From Flammula alnicola (Eukaryota; Basidiomycota; Agaricomycetes; Agaricales; Strophariaceae): a stretch of DNA of 64,000 bases. This document shows positions 1-11,932 of the stretch, one piece after another. Position 1 is the stretch's first letter. Each line of letters opens with the position of its first letter. The notes beneath the pieces were generated by a model. The model saw only the letters and a list, made by a program, of their open reading frames with translations. It had not been told where the DNA came from and made no database searches. The position numbers and the translations under genes were made by a program. The stretch is taken from positions 1-64,000 of the forward strand of contig JADNRV010000066.1 of NCBI GenBank assembly GCA_015499995.1, read 5' to 3'.

Positions 1-619
1 AAAAGCTGCTGGAGTAGGTATTCCTATCCCGTTTGCGTCATCACAAGCTAACCCATTCTCTAGAAAATTTCAATCGCAATGGACACCTTGGGTGGATAGT
101 GTGGATCGGCTTGGTGGTTGATTACCTCCATCCGTTTGGTATGATTTATTGATTAAAACTCCTTGAAATTACCTCTTCCTCGAGGTTTCCATGTAATAAA
201 TATCTTGCGACTTGTAATACCTCTGCGCGCAAGACTTTTGGGTGAGGCATGGGAATTTGCGTTGACCATCGCGCGCTCCTCAAACTTCAAGCTTCAGCCT
301 CCGGTCCGAGTCCCTTGCCCTGAGTCTACTGCTGGTCCACTGTTTCTATTATCAATGGATTTGGAGGTCTGTCGTTGTTAAGTAATGCTATCAAACCGAC
401 TGCATGGATCAATATCGATAGTGGAGCACGATGTTTTGCCCACTAGGTAATTAGGAAACTCTGTTCCAGTGTAACCTTAAGCAGTAAAATGCAAAGTATC
501 TTACTGAAGTGCTAACAGTATGTTGCTCTAAAGTCTAAGTCACTGTTAAAAAGCTGCCCGTACTGGTATACCATAGCAGAAATCAACACTAAACCAAAGA
601 AAAATGAAAGTCAAAAAAG
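1..619. other. Left edge, no gene recognised
   Basis: Only short unconserved open frames occur here, with no recognisable protein motif, signal peptide or splice pattern. The stretch ends at a short A-run (T-run on the minus strand) next to a tRNA gene. Confidence 0.5.
613..618 (-). terminator. Pol III T-run terminator of tRNA-Ala(CGC)
   Basis: Six A on the plus strand, hence T6 on the coding minus strand, lie immediately downstream of the tRNA 3' end. This is the usual RNA polymerase III stop. Confidence 0.7.
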
Positions 620-701
620 TGGACACTGTGGGAATTGAACCCACGACCTCACGCATTTGCGACTATGCGAAGCGTGCGCGCTACCCCTGTGCCAAGAGCC
701 C
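620..701 (-). tRNA. tRNA-Ala (anticodon CGC) with a short intron
   Basis: Read on the minus strand the sequence folds as a cloverleaf. The acceptor stem starts GGGCTCT and carries the G3:U70 pair that marks alanine tRNAs, with one T:T mismatch in the stem. A T-arm with TTCAATT loop follows. The anticodon loop reads TTCGCA-intron-T, giving anticodon CGC, which decodes GCG. A perfect five-pair anticodon stem (CACGC/GCGTG) forms once an intron of about 10 nt directly 3' of the anticodon-adjacent purine is removed. A six-base T-run follows as Pol III terminator. The D-stem has one mismatch. Confidence 0.9.
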
Positions 702-3500
702 ATACTAAATGGCATTAGTTATCGCATAAAGTACAGGTAAATACGTCGAGGATTGTAGAACAAGTTCGGAAATGATTTGGTTTATGCTCCGTCCTCACGA
801 ATTTCTACTGGTATTCCCTGATGTTTAAACCAAATCAGGGGTCAGTCTATTATAAATTGACTGCGACAACTTATTTTCAGCAGAATACATACCATGATTT
901 TATATTTCTTCTTTGAACACATTTGGGCGCCTATGATATGGTATCTTCTTCAAAAGCAACATTCGATGCAAGCAGTGCTTTTAAAGAGGCAGCAATGGTT
1001 TCCAGGAGCGCCTAGATAAAGAAGACTGTAAATTCAAGTTGGCAAAGGAGGACGCATAATCTCACACTGGCGGAAACGAACGGAATGGTGCCTCGTCAGC
1101 GCTAAGAACGGGGAAGTTTCTGAATTCACAATTTACATACATTGACTTCAACAACATCAGCTGTGCCAATTGTATATTAGCATGACAGTCAAGATTATCG
1201 AGTGGACGTGAAACATACAGTGAAGCCCGCCTTCCTGAGGAGCGGGAGTCGCCAGAGCAAGTTGCGAGAGACACAACATGGATGCGAAAAGAAGAGTGTT
1301 CATAGGGAATTTCATGATTTCAAGTTGGCTCAGTTTTTGCGATGGTCGATAACTAGTGAATGATCGATTTCGTTGGAGATATCATGCTCAATCCTCTTGA
1401 ATTTATACTATTTCCTAGCCTCTAATAATATTACAAGCTGAGAACTATGCTGCGACGCAAACCTGTGGCCAATTTAGCGCACAGAACGCGAAGGTGGACG
1501 GAGTTGTTGGACAGAGCTCTGGACATTTATCCAGCGTTCAAACTGCCCAAGGCGCAACAGGTGTCAATGTCAATTTACCCGGGTAATTTACTAAATACCC
1601 TCAAATTCCCAGTCTTTCTTGAACTCCTACTAGTTCCGCCTAGGCCTCGACAATATTTCAGAATTTCGAATTGGGATTTTTCATTCCACGTAACTCAAAG
1701 CCTGAGAGGTTTGCCCGATAATTTCAGCAGAATGACAGTCGCGAATCCGGCGCGGGTTTTCGATGCGTAGCATGGCAGCTCGTATCAAAACCACAAAGTT
1801 ATCGCTCAAAACTAGCCTCGAGTGGTCGCGACCGACCGGACGGGAACAACACCGTTATGACACCGTTATCTGTTGGAAGTCTGGGACAAATCAAACGGCA
1901 TTCTCGCCATGAACTCGTTCTGGGTCGTTGCTTACCTGTTCTTGCTGTATCGAGGTACTCGAGTAGAGTTCGTCAATCGCACAAATACGCTGATAATTGG
2001 ATCACATCCAGCTGCAAGCGATGCGGAAGAGAAAAGTATTTCATTGGCCAGAATGTCTCGGTCAAGCTGCAAAATTGACCACGATGTTCAGGCCGCTCGT
2101 CGACGGTCGTTGGTCGCCTGGCTTTTCGAATTTCTGGAGGAGGCGATTTACGAACAGAACACCCGCCGTAGGCATTCGAGCAATAGATCGGATGCCGAGG
2201 TGTCTAAAATATCTCCCGCGTGGCATATTCATCGCATCAACACTATGTAGTCGGCCGAACATTACCATAGAGTCTAATCATATTCTGGTATGCCAACGCC
2301 GGGTCATCAAGGATCATTGCTACTAAGTTATTTATCTACGCCGTTGGAGCCCGCCCAGCCCGCATCGTTGGAGCTGCCATGAAGTATGGGTGGAGACCTG
2401 TGGAGACTCTATAACTCATTAAGCGCCCAGTTCGAATTCAGAGTAACAGAGCCTGTAATTATACTATTCTCCTGCACATATGTATACCGCCTCTTATTCA
2501 AATGCTTTTTCATCAGTTTCGATAGGTTTCAATCAGGTTTCTCGTCTGAGTGGAGCACTCCGAGCAGACCAAGATCGCCGTCGGTCACACTTTGTCGTTC
2601 CCATCAAGGCAGGTAAATTTGAAATCGATATCAGATTGGATAACGGTGGAAACGTGTTTCGACACGCGGCTTAGATGATATCTGATGATATCCGTGGAGT
2701 CGTCAAGGTCTTGACTCTTTTGCATTCTGACGGCTCCTTTGAAATTTTCAAAGCACACCTTCCCAAAAATTTTACGGCCACGGCAAGGCAAGGCCATGGA
2801 TTGTTACTCTGAGCCCGGTCGAGGCAATTAAAGAATTATCATGACGCTGCAATACTGACAACACAGCTGTTCGGTGATATGGATCTCCATGCAGACGAGC
2901 ATAATTAGACAATTCCTCAACATCTTGCGATGTCGGGATGTGTGAGATCTGCATGATCATCGATGAGCTCAAAGCTGTGCGATGATAAGTATGTAAGCAT
3001 AATCTTGCCCTAAAGATTACCTAAAGAGGCGAATTCTTCCCGAAGTGGACGAGCAAAATTTCTCCGTGCCTCCCGAGCTCTTCCTCGCTCTTCGCACTTT
3101 GAACTTGAGTACTTGAGTTCTTTGCGTGGTTCCATCTGGTTCCATATCTGAAAATATTGTTGGAAGAGGACCCAAGATTCAAGAAGACTCAGGAGAGTTC
3201 AGGAGCTCTCAGGAGTCGGAAACGCAGTGCGAGGGGCCGAAGGCCGCTCATGCAATGCACGCGCCTTGCGCTTGGGTCGCTTGGGTAGGCCTGGACCGCA
3301 TAATAATGTCAGATTTGCTTACTTTCAATCTCTTGTCCTTCGCGACAAAGCCTTCTTTTGATGATATTTGAATCATCAAATGAACTCCTTCCATGGCGTC
3401 TGTCCTGATCAACCTAAAATGATAGGTGAAACTTTGAACCCACATGATTCGTTGTCGCTAAATTTGTTGTCGCTAAATTCGTCTGGATTGCGTGATAGCC
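702..3500. other. Long intergenic region, no gene recognised
   Basis: About 2.8 kb without any convincing gene. Overlapping open frames of up to 125 codons at 1.86-2.33 kb have no recognisable domain and no consistent splice pattern. They may be relics of an old insertion. Near the right end a 13-bp direct repeat (ttgtcgctaaatt) occurs twice at about 3450-3480, upstream of the next gene's TATA box. Confidence 0.4.
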
Positions 3501-3513
3501 CGACAGGAATCAG

Positions 3514-3521
3514 TATAAAAA
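3514..3521 (+). promoter_or_regulatory. TATA box of the secreted repeat protein gene
   Basis: TATAAAAA lies about 140 bp upstream of the ATG at 3662, followed by a pyrimidine-rich leader (CTCACTCGCATCTTCTTCG). Such leaders are typical of strongly expressed fungal secreted-protein genes. Confidence 0.6.
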
Positions 3522-3661
3522 GCCTGCTGCGATGGACTTGAATCCCCAGCTCTGGTAGCATACTCACAATCCGCCGGTCGGTCAACAAGTCACTCTACTC
3601 ACTCGCATCTTCTTCGTCAAGCCACTTTTCTTCTCTTATAATCTTCATTCAAAGCTTCAAG

Positions 3662-4639
3662 ATGTTCACGAAGACTCAAATCATTGCTGCTGCAACTATC
3701 ATCGCTGCCGTGTCGGTTTCAGCCGCGCCCGCATACAACGACGACGTCGCTCTTGAGGTTTGTCATCGGTATTCTCAAGTAGACCTTCCCGATACTGATT
3801 ATCGTGTGATAGGCCAGAACCCATGGCAATGGCGAGTGGATTACTCCCTCCCCGGGTAAAAACCGTTCTGCCAAGGTCAGGCAATCCCACGAGATCGCTG
3901 CCGTTGAACACCACAAGGCTCAGGAGCCCGGCCACCCTGCTGTCGCGCACGGCAACTCTGCCCATGTCCATGATTCCTTCCACTCTACTCACGGAGGTCC
4001 GTCCCACGCGACTGTGAATTACAACAACCCTCAAGGTCAGCACGTCACGACTCTGCACATCGCCAAGGACGGTACGCGCCTACAGGGTGATGCTCAGCCA
4101 CCGCACCACAACTCTGGTACCCATGCGCCTCCCAACTCCCCCAAGCGTCGTTCGTTGATGGTAAGTTCCCCTATTTTTCCCGATGGCTCCTTATCATCAG
4201 CCAACTTACGTTTCGTTTCTTTGCTTTGCAGCGCAGGACCCACGGCAACGGTGAATGGATTTCCCCCTCCCCGGGTAAAAACCGCGCCGCCAAGGTTAGG
4301 CAGTCTCACGAGATTGCTGCTGTTGAGCACCACAAGTCCCAGGAGCCGGGTCATCCTGCTGTGGCCCATGGAAATACCGCGCATGTCCATGATTCCTTCC
4401 ACTCTACTCACGGCGGTCCATCCCACGCGACTGTGAACTACAACAACCCTCAAGGTCAACACGTCACGACGCTGCACATCGCCAAGGACGGTACGCGCCT
4501 GCAGGGTGATGCGCAACCACCCCACCACAACTCTGGCACCCACGCGCCTCCCAACTCCCCTAAGCACAGGAGGGAATACGTGGAGGAGTACCTCGATTTC
4601 CTAAGGCGAGAGTTGATGGAATACGATGAGCTGGATTAA
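3662..4639 (+). CDS. Small secreted protein with two near-identical halves
   Basis: My model has three exons: 3662-3757, 3813-4160 and 4232-4639, all phase 0, giving 283 residues. The first exon encodes a classic signal peptide (MFTKTQ then an Ala/Ile/Val core, cleavage near SAAPA). Exons 2 and 3 each encode the same unit of about 115 residues, starting RTHGNGEW and ending APPNSPK, rich in His, Gly, Pro and Asn. Exon 3 adds a charged tail ending EYDELD. The second unit is an internal duplication of an exon and its splice boundaries. The family is unknown to me. The His-rich, low-hydrophobicity composition suggests an extracellular or wall-associated protein. The first intron has a weak GTTTGT donor, so its exact end is less sure. 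No enzyme motif was seen. Confidence 0.75.
3813..4570 (+). repeat. Tandem exon duplication (two about 0.35-kb units)
   Basis: Unit 1 (3813-4160) and unit 2 (4232-about 4570) align nearly base for base, with mostly synonymous or conservative differences. They are separated by a 71-bp intron. The shared motifs HVHDSFHSTHGG and VNYNNPQGQHVTTLHIAKDG occur in each at the same offset. Confidence 0.9.
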
Positions 4640-5407
4640 GCTAGAGATTTGGAGAAGTAATGTACCATATCATGACTTAATGAAGAACAATTTGCATCTG
4701 AACGAGTGTGAGCTAGATCATTGAGATGACCTTTGCTACAGTAATGAAGATGGGAGGTGCGTAGATGAACCCGGTAGCATATACGAAGATAGGAGCGAAT
4801 ATTAACGCGGAAGGAATCTGCATACGCAATAACAAAGGCGCATACTGTGTATACTCCTATTGCAGTATCTCCGCCCATAGGAATATCTTCCAGAATACTG
4901 ATAGCTCTCGAGTCAGATATCTTCACTGGGCTGTATTTGTGCTGTTGTGGTATTGCGTGGGTAAGCACAATCACACAGTATTCAGAATGAGCTACACGTC
5001 TTTCTTGTTCAGGAATTGTTGTTCGCTGTCGACATACGTCCAAGGGCTTTTGCATTGTGGTAGTGGGATCTGGCCCGAGCTATCCATAGATTAGATAGTT
5101 AGATTAGATGCAATCAAAGGCAGTGCATGTCCGTATGTAGAAGCCAGCAGTGACGTACCTGAATACATCTTCCTCTTGCCTGCGACACTATACTGCACGG
5201 CGTGCTCGACGCGTTCCCGGGCCTCTACTGGCTATAGGACAGCCTTGTGTTGAGTTGAGGGAGGGGGTTACATTGTTACATTGAGTTATTCATGAGTCTC
5301 ATCAAACACTGAATACATGAAGACAAGCTAAATGATCAAGACCCTACAGGCTGAGCGATGTAAGGGTATATGTGGAGTCACTTACGAAAACCTTCCCTGG
5401 ACAGAGT
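4640..5407. other. Intergenic, no gene recognised
   Basis: Contains the 3' end of the secreted repeat protein gene and of the convergent minus-strand gene. No motif or conserved frame was found. Confidence 0.5.
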
Positions 5408-6154
5408 CTAGTCAACCGACCCTTCCTTAAGACGCCTCTCTACCTCTTGTTCCACAACGTCCCAGAAATCACCCTCACCTCTTGCACCCCGTTCCCAGTC
5501 GTACTGCGGTATCTCCCCCAAAAACACAACTCTTACACCCCATGCTGCTCTGATATGAGGGCTGTTATTAACCGTGGCATAAGCGTATTTGTACCTTTCA
5601 CCGCCATGGTAACTGCCGAGTGCCACATATCGAACGGTTGGCAACGTCTGCATTAGTTGCATTATTTTTTCGGGAGGGCCTGAGCAAGCGAAGGCAAGAT
5701 GGGTCAGACTGGCGAGAGTCTCCCAGCCTGCGTAGGTGGGCCAGTCATCATCATCATCCGAGAGGTGAAGGTGTGTTAGGTTGGCAAAACAGGGGTGATA
5801 AAAGTTTGGCGTTGACCCAAATTGTCGGTTGAACTTCTCCAGTTTGATAGTCAACCTGCGTAAATTACGACCCGCTTGAGGATTCTCAAAGAAGTCGAGG
5901 CCCCAGGCTGGTGCCAATACTACAAGGTTTTCGACACCAGTGCAGATAGCCAGTATACGATCGATCTCTTTATTCTGGACAAAGCCACCAAGAATAGCTA
6001 GATTTTTGATATGTTGGGCGTAATACTCGACTGGTTTGCCCTTGGTAAGTTGGGCAAGAAAGCGTTCCAGCCTGTCCTGTTGCTTAGATTCAGAGTCCCA
6101 GTCCTCCATAATGCAGACAGTTGCAATTAAGATAGGATCGATCCTAGTGTTCAC
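5408..6154 (-). CDS. LRR/F-box-like hypothetical protein, probably 5'-incomplete
   Basis: A single open frame of about 248 codons. The first in-frame ATG is at 6109 (MEDWDSES), but the frame stays open upstream to 6154 with residues (ILIATVCIMEDWD) that look like protein rather than leader. Residues such as LRRLTIKLEKF, FANLTHLHLSDDDDDW and LASLTHLAFACSG form leucine-rich turns, as in the many basidiomycete F-box/LRR paralogues. The C-terminus is acidic and coiled (VVEQEVERRLKEG). No F-box is visible, so an upstream exon is either missing or lost. A role as a ubiquitin-ligase substrate receptor is only an inference from that family resemblance. Confidence 0.5.
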   Translation of the reverse strand: MNTRIDPILIATVCIMEDWDSESKQQDRLERFLAQLTKGKPVEYYAQHIKNLAILGGFVQNKEIDRILAICTGVENLVVLAPAWGLDFFENPQAGRNLRRLTIKLEKFNRQFGSTPNFYHPCFANLTHLHLSDDDDDWPTYAGWETLASLTHLAFACSGPPEKIMQLMQTLPTVRYVALGSYHGGERYKYAYATVNNSPHIRAAWGVRVVFLGEIPQYDWERGARGEGDFWDVVEQEVERRLKEGSVD

Positions 6155-6538
6155 GTGAGCAAAGCAGCCACTTTATCATCATCGTACCCACTGACCGACG
6201 TAGACGAAAAGCAGATTTGAAGGCAGCGTAGAGAGTGACAGCATGCTCAGTGTAGGATTTCATATAGATATGACGTGGAAGGGGGGGACGGCTGTGTCAG
6301 ATTTTAAAAGGTGGTTTTGCCTTGTGATTGGGAGACTCACCCAACAACGCATCGTAGCTCGTTGAGGTCGCATAAAAAATTTTCTGAAAAAGGGAAGTTC
6401 AAATACGAACGAGCTGGAGCTGCTGTGCTCCTTTACCTTCCTTCTCTGCCGCATTTGAACCCCAGTATAATGTCGGGGCGCCGAGCAGCAACGAAGTAGG
6501 CCCACGGAACTTTGAGAGATACGAATCCCCTGTAAGCT

Positions 6539-7102
6539 TTATTGAGACGGTTGAAACCTCTGCCCAGATTCTTGCTCACATATAAGTTCTTCATAGTGGA
6601 GATCACGTTCCAAAACTTCCTCTTGGTACCCCTTCCGCAAAAATTCCTCCAAAGGCCCCAACTCGAATAGATTGGCATCCAAACTCTCGACAATGAAATC
6701 GATCTGTCCCGACTGCGGTTGAACCTTCATCGCTACTATATCTCCTCTCCAAAAAAGCCGTTTCCTGGTCTTCAAGTGAGACGGAGTGACCCCGATTACA
6801 TGAGCGACGTTGAGATTGATTGGGAGATTCAGAGACAGGTTGTAGAAGAGGAGGTAGGTGCTTTGGACGCCGTCCCGAGCGCTTTGATGGGTCATAACCC
6901 GCGTCTTGCGATAGTTGTCACCAAATGTGCTGGCCATGTCAACACAACGACTGTGACAAGTCAGCGATGAGATATCTTCCAGAGTCACAGTTCGGGCAAT
7001 CATGTGAACTATGCGCGTTTCTGAACCATCAGCGGGGAAGACGATGCATTTGCGAACCAGGCTTTCGAGTTTATCGTTAAGGAACGCGGGCTCGGCAGGC
7101 AT
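6539..7102 (-). CDS. Hypothetical protein, about 187 aa
   Basis: The open frame extends to 7270, but the ATG at 7102 (MPAEPAFLNDKLESL) is the likely start, because the upstream part is basic and repeat-like and reads as leader. The product has no signal peptide or membrane segment. Visible blocks are IVHMIARTVTLEDISSL, a conserved-looking centre (YLLFYNLSLNLPINLNVAHVIG) and an acidic C-terminus. It resembles short intronless agaricomycete hypothetical proteins. I do not recognise a function. Confidence 0.5.
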   Translation of the reverse strand: MPAEPAFLNDKLESLVRKCIVFPADGSETRIVHMIARTVTLEDISSLTCHSRCVDMASTFGDNYRKTRVMTHQSARDGVQSTYLLFYNLSLNLPINLNVAHVIGVTPSHLKTRKRLFWRGDIVAMKVQPQSGQIDFIVESLDANLFELGPLEEFLRKGYQEEVLERDLHYEELICEQESGQRFQPSQ

Positions 7103-7756
7103 AGGCAGGTAGTAGAGACTAGTTCGTCTTGTGTGGAGGGAGTTGGGAGTGGGAGAAAAAGTCTCACGAGGTCTTCGGAGCCTGGGTGACGAAACCTGTG
7201 ATCTTTTGTAAAGGCAACCAAGTCGCAAGCTCCTCAATGTGTTATTAATAATATTATAGACAAAGTCCAATTATATTTGCGAGAAAACGAGGGATTAACC
7301 AAGACATTCCGACGGTCGTAATACAGCTTGAAGGAAGAAGGAAGACCAGAAGAAACAAGCGGTGTGGGCGCGACTTGAAAGGCAGCTTCAAGCCATTCGC
7401 CAAGGATAACGGAAAGGAATCCATAAACTTAGCGTTTAAACGTTTATATATAGAGTCTGTGTCAGATCTGGGTGTTGTCGAGGAACGGTAAAAGAAATTT
7501 AGCGTAGATGGCAAGTAGACGGAGGATGATGAAGGAAGATACAGTGGAAACTGGTTGAGCTACAATTGCAAGACACTCAGCTTTCGATGCCGCACCACAA
7601 CAGGAGCAAGCTCAGATTTGGGCAGCGCTCTCAACAGGTAATAATAAATGGCAGTTTCAACTTGTCAGGATTTTTTTTTGTATTCTGCTCCGGGGCATAT
7701 TATACACATAAATTTAGAGAAGGGACGGAAATATCATATCGTAACGAAGCCTTCAT

Positions 7757-9703
7757 TCAATAATCATTTTCTTTCACCTTCCCTCGCATGACTCTCGTCG
7801 TACGACCTCTCCCAGTGCCGACATCCTCATCCGAGTCCGGATCCTCCTCGACCTTCACTTTACTCCTAGTGGCGCTCTTCGCAGTGCTTTTCGTCGCGCT
7901 CTTAGTCGCAGTCTTGGTCGTCTTCGCTGTGCCTCCCGTAGCAGTAGCAGCACCGGTTCTCCTCGACACTCTAATCTTCACAGGCGCGTCCTCCGCATCA
8001 TCACTGCCAACAGACCCCGACCCCGTCCCAGGAGTATTTTCCTTCTCCGAGCCTGCGGTATTGGCAGCAGAACCGACAGCGATGCGGGAAACAGCGGCAG
8101 GTCCAGCAGCTGGAGCTGACGCAGGAGTTTTGGGCCTTCCACGCGGTTTCGCGACCTTGACTGTCGTCGTTGTGGCTGGAGCAGGCGTCTTAGCAGCAGG
8201 TGTTTTAGCAGCGGCATTTGCATTGGCCTTAACGGCTCGCCCTCCACGCGTAGTCGCCAAAGGCGCAGGGTTCTCCTCTTCCTCTGGTACTTCTTCCGGT
8301 TCCTGTTTGACCACAACGGCTTTCTTCCGGCCCCTTGTGGGGGCTTTGATCGGAATACTGCTCTTATTCGAGGAAGAGGCAGCAGCGCGGACCTCGTACG
8401 AGTCAAGCTCGTCTTCCTCGTCATCTTCTTGAGGTACAACGGGTGCGACAGGAGCAACGTTCTTCTTTGGTCGGCCCCTCTTAACTGGGGCAGGCGCTGG
8501 CGCCGATTCTGGAGTCTCAATCAAAGCCTCTTGTTCGTGACCCTCTTCTTCGACAACAGTTGCAGCAGCACGAGGCTTGCGGCCTCTCTTCGCAGCAGGC
8601 GTCTTTAATTTCTTCTCTTCCGGCTCTGGTTCCTTTTGTTCGACCTCAGGTTCATATTGCGGTTCAACTGCTGCCTTCCTTCCTCTCCGCGTTGGAACAG
8701 GCGCTGAGTCTTCACCCTCAGCAGTACCTTTATGTGTTCGTCTCGCGCCGGCAGACCTCGTTGGGGCCCGTTCTGTCTCGTCCTCCGCCGGCGAGGGTTG
8801 AGGCGTTTTAGACCGAGACCGTTGTCTTCTTGTGACCGGCGCTAGACTATTGGCTGGAGTTGTGGCAGGACCAGCTGCTGGTGCAGGGGATTTCGCAGAC
8901 CTCGACCTGGAGTTGGGTTTACGTGCAGCTTTCGATGTAGATTTGATTTTAAGTTCCGAGCCATGAACCTAAGCAAACGAAAAGATGCTCTGTTCGGTGC
9001 AGATGGATGGGAAATAAAGAAAAAAATATTGAAGATATTAAAAAAAAAAAACTTGGACAAAAGCATGACTGAAGATATAATAAAAAGGATATATAGGAGC
9101 TCCAACGTGATAAAAAAGGGAAGGAACGAAAGAAACAAAATGCCCACCTGTTCAGTCTCGGTCTCCTCATGTCCCTCAGCATCTTCGACAACAGCAGCCT
9201 TTGGACCGCGCAGAAGCCTCGGCCTACCTCTCGGCTTTCCTTTCGTCTGCTTGGGCTTCTCTTGGTTCTCCTCTTGGCGCTCCTCTGCCTCTCCATCGTT
9301 ATCGACATCGTCAGCAACAACATCAACGACGATAACAGGGAGGCACGACATGGAGATCCATATCCTTATCCTCCGACTCCTTCGCGGCCTGTCTTCTCTC
9401 TTGCATATCTCTCGACGGTGGCTTGTGAGAAGACGATGTTCAAAGGTCCCGAACCCGAAGCTGTGCTGGCATCCGGAACGACAAGAGGCAACACAAGATG
9501 CTTGACTTTCCAGGGTTGTTGAACGATAACCCTCCTAGCCTCGCCGCCGCCCAAGGAGTATCTCCCAGGGCCCGACGCAGGCAAGGGTGCTGCCGCAGGT
9601 GCCGGCTCCGGAAGCGCGGGAGGTGCCATACTGGATCGACCTTGGGCAGTGCGAGCGGTAGTAGCAGGGAAGACAGTCCGCCTTTCCCAGCTTTCTTGGC
9701 CTA
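7757..9703 (-). pseudogene. AT-hook-rich 3' half of a Ki-67-like gene, copy A
   Basis: The last exon (7757-8968, about 403 codons, fully open) encodes a Lys/Pro/Ala-rich, low-complexity chain. AT-hook cores (RGRK, KRGRKP, KRGRPKK, TRGRKK, KPRGRPK) recur along it, so DNA minor-groove binding is likely. An intron of about 180 bp precedes it, and the upstream exon (to 9148) ends in an acidic stretch with another KPRGRPR hook. Further upstream (9366-9703) a Pro/Ala-rich block ending VIVQQPWKVK matches copy B at 46.0 kb. About 0.9 kb present in B (46.11-47.04 kb) is missing here, and a two-base loss near 9337 breaks the frame. The 3' untranslated DNA also matches B. Either a decayed copy or a gene with sequence errors. 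Confidence 0.6.
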
Positions 9704-9722
9704 AAAACCTTTCCGTCAGTCT

Positions 9723-11325
9723 TCAGCTTTCATGTGCGGGACTTTCATCACTCACAACCTTTCCTTTAGCAGTTATCTCGCCGTCAGAGGAGTCCGACAT
9801 TGCGTCAACTTCCTCAAAGTCGAACGCCTCTCCGTCGCCACTATCATCCTCAAGTTCAGCACATGCACGTTTGCGAAGGGCAGCAGAGAGACGTTGTGGA
9901 TTCTGCTCATCCATCTCTTTGTCCTGAACAGCTTCGGATGCGTTCATTTCAGCTAGGAGTCGTTTCGCTTTCTCCAACTCGCTCCTAGGCGTAGACCAAC
10001 GTTCCGCCGTCCGTTCGTCAAAATCTAGAGGGGAAATTCGCGTCTTGAGAGTCAAGGTATCATAAGGCGGCATAAAGAGGGCATGATGGATCTCGATTTG
10101 CGACGAAACGAAGTCGACAGATGACTAGAGTGGTGGAAAGCGGTGGTGCGGGCTATGCAATATCTCGGTAAACGAACTTCTTAGGAGTTTGAAAGGTGCT
10201 CGTGGCTACCATGGACTTTGCACATCTGATTGCGAGCCAGCGATAGGAGGGCCTTGATGTTAATGGCGATGTTGTAATGATGACTGAGAGGTAGTGAATG
10301 AGCGTTTGGGGATGATAGAATGACATCTCGAATATACCTGTCCAGGCGCAGGAGTACGAAGCGGCGGACACGGGGTCGTACGAATCATGTCAGAGATAAG
10401 GCCTTTTCCCTTCTTCCCTCTACGACGATGTCCGTAATTCCTGTTGACCACGTTCAGCGCTTGCAGGGACCGCAGCGCAGACGGTATTGGGGGTAACGGC
10501 AGTGATACCTCAGGAATGGAGAGATGCGACTCTCGAGGGCGAGGTCATGGTCGTGGCAGTGGTCGACGACGACGCTGGCGTTGTTGAGCATCTCGCGGAG
10601 TAGGGCGAGCTTGAGTGGACGAGTTGGTATTGGATTTGGCACGCGTATAAGTCTTCTTGTACAAGAGATTAGTGAAGAAATTCGGAGAGGTAGTACGCGG
10701 AGGCAAAGAAGAGGCGGCGGCAAGAGCCTGCTGGGTGTGGGGCTAATGAGCATCGAGGATGCCTTGGACCTCGGAGACAATGGTGCATTTGCTTGAGTTC
10801 TAGGAACATAAAAGAACGGTTAGCTATCTTCGTCAAAGGAAACAGGAAAGGAGAAAAACGGACGAAAAAGAAAAAGATAGACCAAGAAAAAAAAAATACA
10901 CATACGTTCTACATTCCCTGGAAATTCCCAAATTCGCTCCTCCAAGCCCATCTGCGCCTGGCTAATCCACGGCGGGATGTACAGTACGGGGCACGAAAAA
11001 CACGGAGGCGTAGGTGGGGCTGAGGCTGCGTTGTGGGACTCCGAGTGGCACCACCGCTGGTACTAAGTCAGAGCGGTGCTGGCGAGCGAGAGCTTCATAA
11101 AGAGCTCCTCGCCTGCCCCTGCGTTGGCCGCTGGAGGATCCGCCTACCCGTCGTGCGATTACCGGGTTGGAAATCGAAGTCGTCGGTTCGCAGAGGGCTC
11201 TGGATGTATTCAAGGATCAATATCGATGGTAGAGGTTAGGAGAGAGTATTTGCAGACATACCGCTGGGGGTGGAGGCTGCGGAGCAAGAGACAGAGTAGA
11301 GGCCATGATACAAGTTGGTTCAAGC
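9723..11325 (-). pseudogene. Unrecognised multi-exon gene 5' of copy A, frame broken
   Basis: Coding-like pieces lie on the minus strand. One is a short N-terminal exon at about 11280-11325 (ATG then STLSLAPQPPPPA, with a GTATGT donor). A piece follows containing SPLRTDDFDFQPGNR. Pieces around 10380-10790 are Pro/Arg-rich, and 9723-10073 encodes an acidic helix-rich segment (LDFDERTAERW, ELEKAKRLLAEMNASEA). Stops interrupt the first exons, so I cannot build a continuous model. The 10.8-11.34 kb part is repeated inverted at 63.4-64.0 kb. No FHA domain is visible, unlike copy B, so either this copy has a different 5' end or two genes abut. Confidence 0.35.
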
Positions 11326-11932
11326 TCGCGGGTTCATAGAGTATCGTCGTAGTAGAGCCCGGCCAGAGGTGATGCCGTTGTTTGGTTCAGAAGCCAGTGG
11401 CATATTGTAAGGACGCGACCTACGCTGGCAGTACGCATCGTCGCAACCAAGTCGCAACATTCATCGTTTCACCAGCTACTTACGTGGTCGCAGATAGCAA
11501 TACAACAAGGACCCTCCATCACGGCGAGAACCTCTTGTAGCCAACTCAGCCGAGCTGCCAACGGTATGTAAAGCACACTACTTATTTTTCTCCAGTACAG
11601 CCATTGACATAAGAGATCTTACTAGCGCAAAACTCACAACCCGTCAACGATTTTGGGATCCTCTGTTTCGCCATGCAAAAGAAAGGGTTACTTGTAAGTA
11701 CCCTACTTGTTTTCTACCATTATAATAATTGACATAAGATCTTTTACCAGTGCAAAATCCACAACCCCATGAATAAATTGGGAGATTAAGGCCACGGCCA
11801 GCTCAAGAAAATTAACGATGGTGCTGCATTCTGTGGGAAGTTTGTCGGAAGGGGGGGGGAAGTCGAAGTGACCTAGGTGTTTTCGTCTGATCCCAGTGTC
11901 TGTATGCTCGTTTCCATCACCACCGCCTATCG

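Noticed and set aside
1857..2326. Overlapping frames near 2 kb that might be a small gene
   Set aside because: Three frames on both strands are equally open, with no motif, no splice pattern and no promoter; kept only as unassigned intergenic DNA.
7788..8432. A 214-codon plus-strand frame opposite the AT-hook exon, rich in Val/Ala/Leu and resembling membrane segments
   Set aside because: It is the antisense of a low-complexity Ala/Lys/Pro exon, and the minus-strand reading has real AT-hook motifs and matches copy B.
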